From IMG/VR virus record IMGVR_UViG_3300030085_000871, positions 1-35,838 of that record: a stretch of 35,838 bases of DNA. One strand, written 5' to 3'. Of this stretch, positions 33,144 through 35,838 are shown in pieces (position 1 is the first letter of the stretch; every line of letters starts with the position of its first letter). Source of the stretch: a virus. A program made the position numbers and the translations under genes. The notes under the pieces were generated by a model. The model saw only the letters and a list, made by a program, of their open reading frames with translations. It ran no database searches and was not told where the DNA came from.

Positions 33144-34093
33144 TGTTACGGCATGTGGATCTTTGCAGTGGGATAGGTGGATTTAGTCTTGGTTTTGAGT
33201 GGGCAGAGTTAAGTAAACCAGTTTTGTTCTGCGACATAGAGCCTTGGAGCCGACAGATATTAGCAAAGCATTGGCCTGATGTGCCGATAGCTGAAAACGT
33301 AAAGGAGTTAGCAAATGACCCAGATGGACTTGTTCCAGACTGCGACATCATCACAGCCGGATATCCGTGCCAATCATTTTCACTTGCCGGGAAGCGAAGA
33401 GGCACAGAAGATGACCGACATATCTGGCCTTTCATTTTTACCATTATTAAAGGCAAGCGACCCTCTTTTTGCGTTTTCGAAAATGTTTATGGGCATGTCA
33501 CTTTGGGGCTCGACCAAGTGTTATCTGACTTGGAGAGGGAAGGCTACGCCACAAGGCCGTTCATTGTTCCAGCTTGTGCCACGGACGCACCTCACAGAAG
33601 AGATAGACTCTGGATTATCGGAAGAAATGTGGCCGACACCGACATCTTCAACAGGGGGGCCATCGAAAAATCCAGAAAACCCAAGAGGCAAACATGGGGG
33701 CAATCCTCTAGCAACAGCAGTAGCGATGTGGCCGACACCCAGAGTGACAGGACAGGAAAATCTAGACACGCTGATAAAACGCAAGGGTCTACAGAAAGCT
33801 CTGCAACACAACCTTACGGCAGCAGTACAAATGTGGCCGACACCCAGAGCAAGCGAGTACAAAGACACGGGGCCAGTGGGCAGCAAGAGCCACACTCACA
33901 TGCAAGAGAAAAAGTATTTATGTGCAGCAGTGAAAGACCCAGAGCAACCACTTGGGATGTTGAACCCCCAGTGGGTCGAGTGGCTCATGGGATACCCAGA
34001 AGGGTGGACAGACTTAGAGGATTAGGAAACGCCATAGTGCCACAGATAGCGATGCGTATCGGGCAGACAATTAAGGCAACGTATGATGCCTGA
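33143..34093 (+). CDS. C5-cytosine DNA methyltransferase
   Basis: 316 residues from ATG 33143, with GAAGGTGAAG ahead; a GTG at 33140 is possible. Motifs in order: I DLCSGIGGFSLGFE (6-19), IV GYPCQSFSLAG with the catalytic Cys, VI FENVYGH, VIII RRDRLWIIG, a variable target-recognition region, and IX/X VDRLRGLGNAIVPQIA. It methylates cytosine, probably to shield phage DNA. The target-recognition region (about 163-265) is polar with three VADT repeats at 163, 196 and 231, and is dual-coding with the gene at 33315. No cognate restriction gene is present. Confidence 0.93.
   Translation: MLRHVDLCSGIGGFSLGFEWAELSKPVLFCDIEPWSRQILAKHWPDVPIAENVKELANDPDGLVPDCDIITAGYPCQSFSLAGKRRGTEDDRHIWPFIFTIIKGKRPSFCVFENVYGHVTLGLDQVLSDLEREGYATRPFIVPACATDAPHRRDRLWIIGRNVADTDIFNRGAIEKSRKPKRQTWGQSSSNSSSDVADTQSDRTGKSRHADKTQGSTESSATQPYGSSTNVADTQSKRVQRHGASGQQEPHSHAREKVFMCSSERPRATTWDVEPPVGRVAHGIPRRVDRLRGLGNAIVPQIAMRIGQTIKATYDA
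33315..34025 (+). CDS. Gene nested in another frame of the methyltransferase (MWPTP-repeat protein)
   Basis: 236 residues, read one base forward of the methyltransferase frame and entirely inside it. ATG 33315 lies 8 bases after AAAGGAG. The protein has FAFSKMFMGMSLWGSTKCYL and TWRGKATPQGRSLFQL, three MWPTP boxes (residues 105, 138, 173), and ends NPQWVEWLMGYPEGWTDLED. I recall this WPTP/LMGYPxGW pattern in proteins near phage cytosine methyltransferases, so it is likely real; no function is known to me. It may accompany or modulate the methyltransferase. The frame's long open span and ribosome binding site support expression. Confidence 0.75.
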   Translation: MTQMDLFQTATSSQPDIRANHFHLPGSEEAQKMTDISGLSFLPLLKASDPLFAFSKMFMGMSLWGSTKCYLTWRGKATPQGRSLFQLVPRTHLTEEIDSGLSEEMWPTPTSSTGGPSKNPENPRGKHGGNPLATAVAMWPTPRVTGQENLDTLIKRKGLQKALQHNLTAAVQMWPTPRASEYKDTGPVGSKSHTHMQEKKYLCAAVKDPEQPLGMLNPQWVEWLMGYPEGWTDLED

Positions 34094-34283
34094 TGACGAT
34101 GTGATCATGGTTCGCTGTTCACGTTGTCGCGGTTATGGAGAGAGAGAAATGACTTACTACGTGCATTGGCCTCACGAAACAAACAACGGTGAGTATGTGC
34201 AGATGGTTCCCTGCGAAGTGTGCGGTGGGTCAGGCAAGGTCAGCTTGCTTGAGGATGAAATTATAAATGAGGATCCACAATGA
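34083..34283 (+). CDS. Small DnaJ-type zinc-finger protein
   Basis: 66 residues with two CxxCxGxG-type knuckles: CSRCRGYG near residue 12 and CEVCGGSG near residue 47. This is the cysteine-rich zinc module of DnaJ without J domain. Stand-alone copies are common in phages. It may bind partner proteins or nucleic acid. It overlaps the methyltransferase stop by 11 bases and the next gene by 4. Confidence 0.8.
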   Translation: MMPDDDVIMVRCSRCRGYGEREMTYYVHWPHETNNGEYVQMVPCEVCGGSGKVSLLEDEIINEDPQ

Positions 34284-34516
34284 GCAAATATAGCACCACG
34301 CACCGTCAGGTTAGAGTAGGGCATATGCTGTTCACGGTCAGTGTATCTGATGGCGAAGCTACCTGGTCAGTACGTCCATCAGAGGCTGTGGAAAACACGC
34401 AGACCAAGGTCTTGTTTAGCGGTGTTGTGACTGAAGACATGGGCGATGAATTATTAAAATTAAGCTGGGTGATACGCCGGGCAGAAGATGAAGCGAAGGG
34501 GATAACAAATGTCTGA
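34280..34516 (+). CDS. Small early protein, unknown
   Basis: 78 residues (STTHRQVRVGHMLFTVSVSD ... LSWVIRRAEDEAKG). Beta-strand-rich N-terminus, helical C-terminus; no known family. It has GAGG before ATG 34280 and overlaps both neighbours, so it belongs to the rightward early operon. Confidence 0.65.
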   Translation: MSKYSTTHRQVRVGHMLFTVSVSDGEATWSVRPSEAVENTQTKVLFSGVVTEDMGDELLKLSWVIRRAEDEAKGITNV

Positions 34517-34709
34517 GACTACACAAAACGTGGCTACAATATTGAGCTACATGATGCGGATGGATGATGATGATTTTAATCACACGTTGGATACATTGCA
34601 GCAGATCAAGCGCAATCGAGCGAAGCAAAGTAAAAAAAACTTATACGTAAATACACGAGGAAGTACGTCAAATAACGTGTTAGACGTTTGTGGAAAAATA
34701 GGGGATTGA
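34509..34709 (+). CDS. Small early protein, unknown
   Basis: 66 residues. The first half is helical and acidic (ILSYMMRMDDDDFNHTLDTL), followed by a basic stretch (QIKRNRAKQSKKN) and a polar tail. AAGGGG precedes ATG 34509, and it overlaps the previous gene by 8 bases. It is the last gene before the promoter and box array at 34706. No function can be assigned. Confidence 0.6.
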   Translation: MSETTQNVATILSYMMRMDDDDFNHTLDTLQQIKRNRAKQSKKNLYVNTRGSTSNNVLDVCGKIGD

Positions 34710-34735
34710 CTGGTTTTGAATCACGTTTTTATAAT
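34706..34735 (+). promoter_or_regulatory. Strong sigma-70-like promoter
   Basis: TTGACT (34706-34711), 18 bases, TATAAT (34730-34735). The -35 overlaps the stop of the preceding gene. It fires toward the DUF6362-like gene and, past it, the terminase genes. The palindromic boxes begin about 16 bases past the expected start, where a bound protein would block transcription. Confidence 0.7.
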
Positions 34736-34757
34736 CGACGCAGTCGCAACACAGTAT

Positions 34758-34873
34758 ACACTAAGTGTTAACACTAAGTGCTTACACAGCGTTGTAAATG
34801 AGCATCCATAAAGCTCATTTGCAAAAGCGATAAATACACAAAGAGTTATCACTAAGTGAATACACTAAGTGTA
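34758..34873 (+). promoter_or_regulatory. Four palindromic CACTAAGTG boxes in two 13-base-spaced pairs
   Basis: ACACT-A-AGTG-type palindromes are centred at 34763 and 34776 (pair one) and at 34854 and 34867 (pair two). Each pair is spaced 13 bases, with the pairs 91 bases apart. The fourth is palindromic over 15 bases. Between them lies the hairpin at 34796-34820. Candidate operators for a dimeric repressor, or iterons of a replication origin. Both readings are inference. Confidence 0.7.
34796..34820 (+). other. Hairpin between the box pairs
   Basis: AAATGAGC and GCTCATTT form a perfect 8-bp stem with the 9-base loop ATCCATAAA. There is no U-run, so it is not a terminator. It could be an origin structure or part of looped operator architecture. 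Confidence 0.45.
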
Positions 34874-34906
34874 TATAGGCATCATATTTTTTTGGGAGCA
34901 TAGTCT

Positions 34907-35338
34907 GTGGACAACCCTGACGTAGCACAGCTATCAGATATGTTTTTTGAGGCAGCAGAAACTGAACGTGCGCTCCCACCAGCAATACGAAAGCAAAAAC
35001 TAGGATCATGGCCTGAGTATGCACAGCAGTGGAGTGCGTATGGTTATTCTGAGTTTAAGCCTAAACATCCTAGACCATCTCCCCAGCAAGTAGATGCATA
35101 CACCAAAGCGCTATACCTGGGTATTGAGCATATGAATGCAGATGATCGTAAGATGGTTTGGGCTGTAAGCCACAGTGCCGCCTTCCGAGAAAGAGGCGCA
35201 CAGTGGCAGAAGCTTGCAAGAATGAATGGTTTACGTGATGGTAGACAGATCAAACGCAGATACCAGGATGCATTGGTAAGGCTCTGGGCAAAACTCAAAT
35301 ACACAGATGATGAGATCCTTGCAGAATATTTTTCATAA
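34907..35338 (+). CDS. DUF6362-like DNA-binding regulator
   Basis: 143 residues from GTG 34907, with GGGAG 8 bases ahead. ALPPAIRKQKLGSWPEYAQQ, then a Pro-rich link (KHPRPSPQQVDAY), and a C-terminal helical domain (VWAVSHSAAF ... WQKLARMNGLRDGRQIKRRY) resemble DUF6362 proteins seen in alphaproteobacterial phages. The C-terminal half looks like a helix-turn-helix of sigma/transposase style. Placed right before the terminase genes under an operator-laden promoter, it is a good candidate for a late-gene switch. This is inference from location and pattern. Confidence 0.65.
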   Translation: MDNPDVAQLSDMFFEAAETERALPPAIRKQKLGSWPEYAQQWSAYGYSEFKPKHPRPSPQQVDAYTKALYLGIEHMNADDRKMVWAVSHSAAFRERGAQWQKLARMNGLRDGRQIKRRYQDALVRLWAKLKYTDDEILAEYFS

Positions 35339-35419
35339 TAAGGGCTTGCTTAAAACTGTCTTCTAAGATAGGCTTTTCTTGCAAGTATCAGCGCTTTTAG
35401 AAGTGCGAATATCAAAAGG

Positions 35420-35446
35420 GCGGTAGTTACAGCTACCGCTTTTTTT
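35420..35446 (+). terminator. Intrinsic terminator after the DUF6362-like gene
   Basis: Stem GCGGTAG / CTACCGC with loop TTACAG (35420-35439), followed by seven T. It ends the regulator transcript; the terminase genes would then need their own promoter or antitermination. Confidence 0.9.
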
Positions 35447-35539
35447 CTTTAGCTAAAAAAACTATTGCTTGTATGAATGCACGAAATGTAGTATGGATTA
35501 TGATATACTTAGGCAGATATTGTTTAAGTTATGTCAAAC

Positions 35540-35592
35540 GCTGGCAGCTCCTCCATATCTTGTCGCAAAGAAACGGATCTTGAGCTGTCAGC
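35540..35592 (+). other. Long inverted repeat upstream of terS, with CTTGTCGC in the loop
   Basis: GCTGGCAGCTC (35540-35550) pairs with GAGCTGTCAGC (35582-35592): 11 pairs, one G-T. The 31-base loop contains CTTGTCGC (35559-35566), which is the reverse complement of the GCGACAAG octamer found at the int, nuclease and repressor leaders. The rest of the 369-base gap 35339-35707 holds the terminator and no supported gene. This may be an RNA leader for terS or a protein-binding site. Confidence 0.5.
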
Positions 35593-35707
35593 ACGACATA
35601 CCAATTTACCTCGATAGTAACTTACCTGGCTAGGCACTAACCAACTGGCGCTTATCTGTCTCACTTTTAGCAACACGTCTAGTCAGGTCTTTTTCTAAGA
35701 AAAGAAC

Positions 35708-35838
35708 ATGCCAAAAAGAAACGTAACAAAAGCACATATGGAAGAGATATGCGAAGGCATAGCGGAAGGTGTAAGCCTTACACGTATATGTAACGAGCGT
35801 GATCATCTACCTTCATGGCGTACTATTCTTAGGTATGT
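35708..35838 (+). CDS. terS: Terminase small subunit, 5' part (runs off the window)
   Basis: From ATG 35708: MPKRNVTKAHMEEICEGIAE, then GVSLTRICNERDHLPSWRTI and LRYV to the end. This is the N-terminal helix-turn-helix part of the same protein whose C-terminal part begins at base 1. The 21 complete shared codons encode identical residues but with 8 base differences. The ribosome binding site is weak (AAGAAAAG). A diverged second terS in the same unit spacing is odd for a simple circular genome. Confidence 0.85.
   Translation, partial: MPKRNVTKAHMEEICEGIAEGVSLTRICNERDHLPSWRTILRY

Noticed and set aside
33521-33895. 124-codon minus-strand frame over the methyltransferase overlap
   Set aside because: Third frame through an already dual-coding region; Cys/Gly/Val-rich with no recognisable features and no ribosome binding site. 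The openness is a by-product of the repeats.
33143-34093. A full restriction-modification system
   Set aside because: Only the methyltransferase is evident; the neighbouring nuclease is VRR-NUC type and fits DNA repair or junction processing better than a sequence-specific restriction enzyme.

Overview
The window is essentially one genome-length unit of a temperate, T7-like (podovirus-type) phage or prophage, about 36 kb and moderately AT-rich. The late operon has the podovirus order: terminase, T7-type portal, scaffold, capsid, two tail-tubular proteins, internal virion proteins, then a tail fibre with a T7-type N-terminus. The phage-encoded RNA polymerase and DNA polymerase typical of T7 relatives are missing. 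A tyrosine integrase sits beside a tRNA 3' end that fits alphaproteobacterial tRNA-Asp, and there is a CI/Cro-like switch. Protein style (short tail genes, 'GKAIAMAMVFG' fibre end, small basic proteins) resembles marine phages. The likely host is a marine alphaproteobacterium; this is inference.

Layout. 1-348 is the 3' part of a small terminase gene. 609-6893 holds the large terminase, two small proteins, portal, a Bbp19-like protein, scaffold, capsid and a decoration-like protein, closed by a terminator. 6940-14909 encodes tail-tubular proteins A and B and three internal virion or ejection proteins, closed by a second terminator. 14982-18350 is a giant internal protein. 18347-24991 is the fibre module, with three tandem paralogues that each carry seven copies of a ~50-residue repeat (possible seven-bladed propellers). 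24999-27939 is a dense lysis and accessory block of very small overlapping genes, including an M15 peptidase endolysin and holin candidates. 27941-28146 is the attachment region, followed by the integrase. 29359-31631 (minus strand) is a recombination operon: RecB-like nuclease, ERF annealing protein, a protein with an SSB-like acidic tail, and a small excisionase-like protein. 31743-32785 is the divergent repressor/Cro switch. 32760-34709 encodes a VRR-NUC nuclease, a C5-cytosine methyltransferase with a second gene nested in another frame, a DnaJ-type zinc-finger protein and two small proteins. 34706-35707 holds a strong promoter, paired palindromic boxes, a DUF6362-like regulator, a terminator and a long inverted repeat. 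At 35708 a second small terminase gene begins and runs off the end.

The last 65 bases and the first 65 bases encode the same 21-codon stretch of the small terminase but differ at 8 positions, all synonymous. So the window is not a simple circle with identical ends: it joins two diverged versions of the same locus (neighbouring prophages, or a population-mixed assembly).

Most unusual points: the nested gene inside the methyltransferase, where a 14-base repeat reads VADT in one frame and MWPTP in the other; the three seven-repeat fibre paralogues; 11-base tandem repeats flanking the attachment core; a shared GCGACAAG motif just ahead of the integrase, nuclease and repressor genes; and a palindromic box array in a genome with no recognisable replication initiator.
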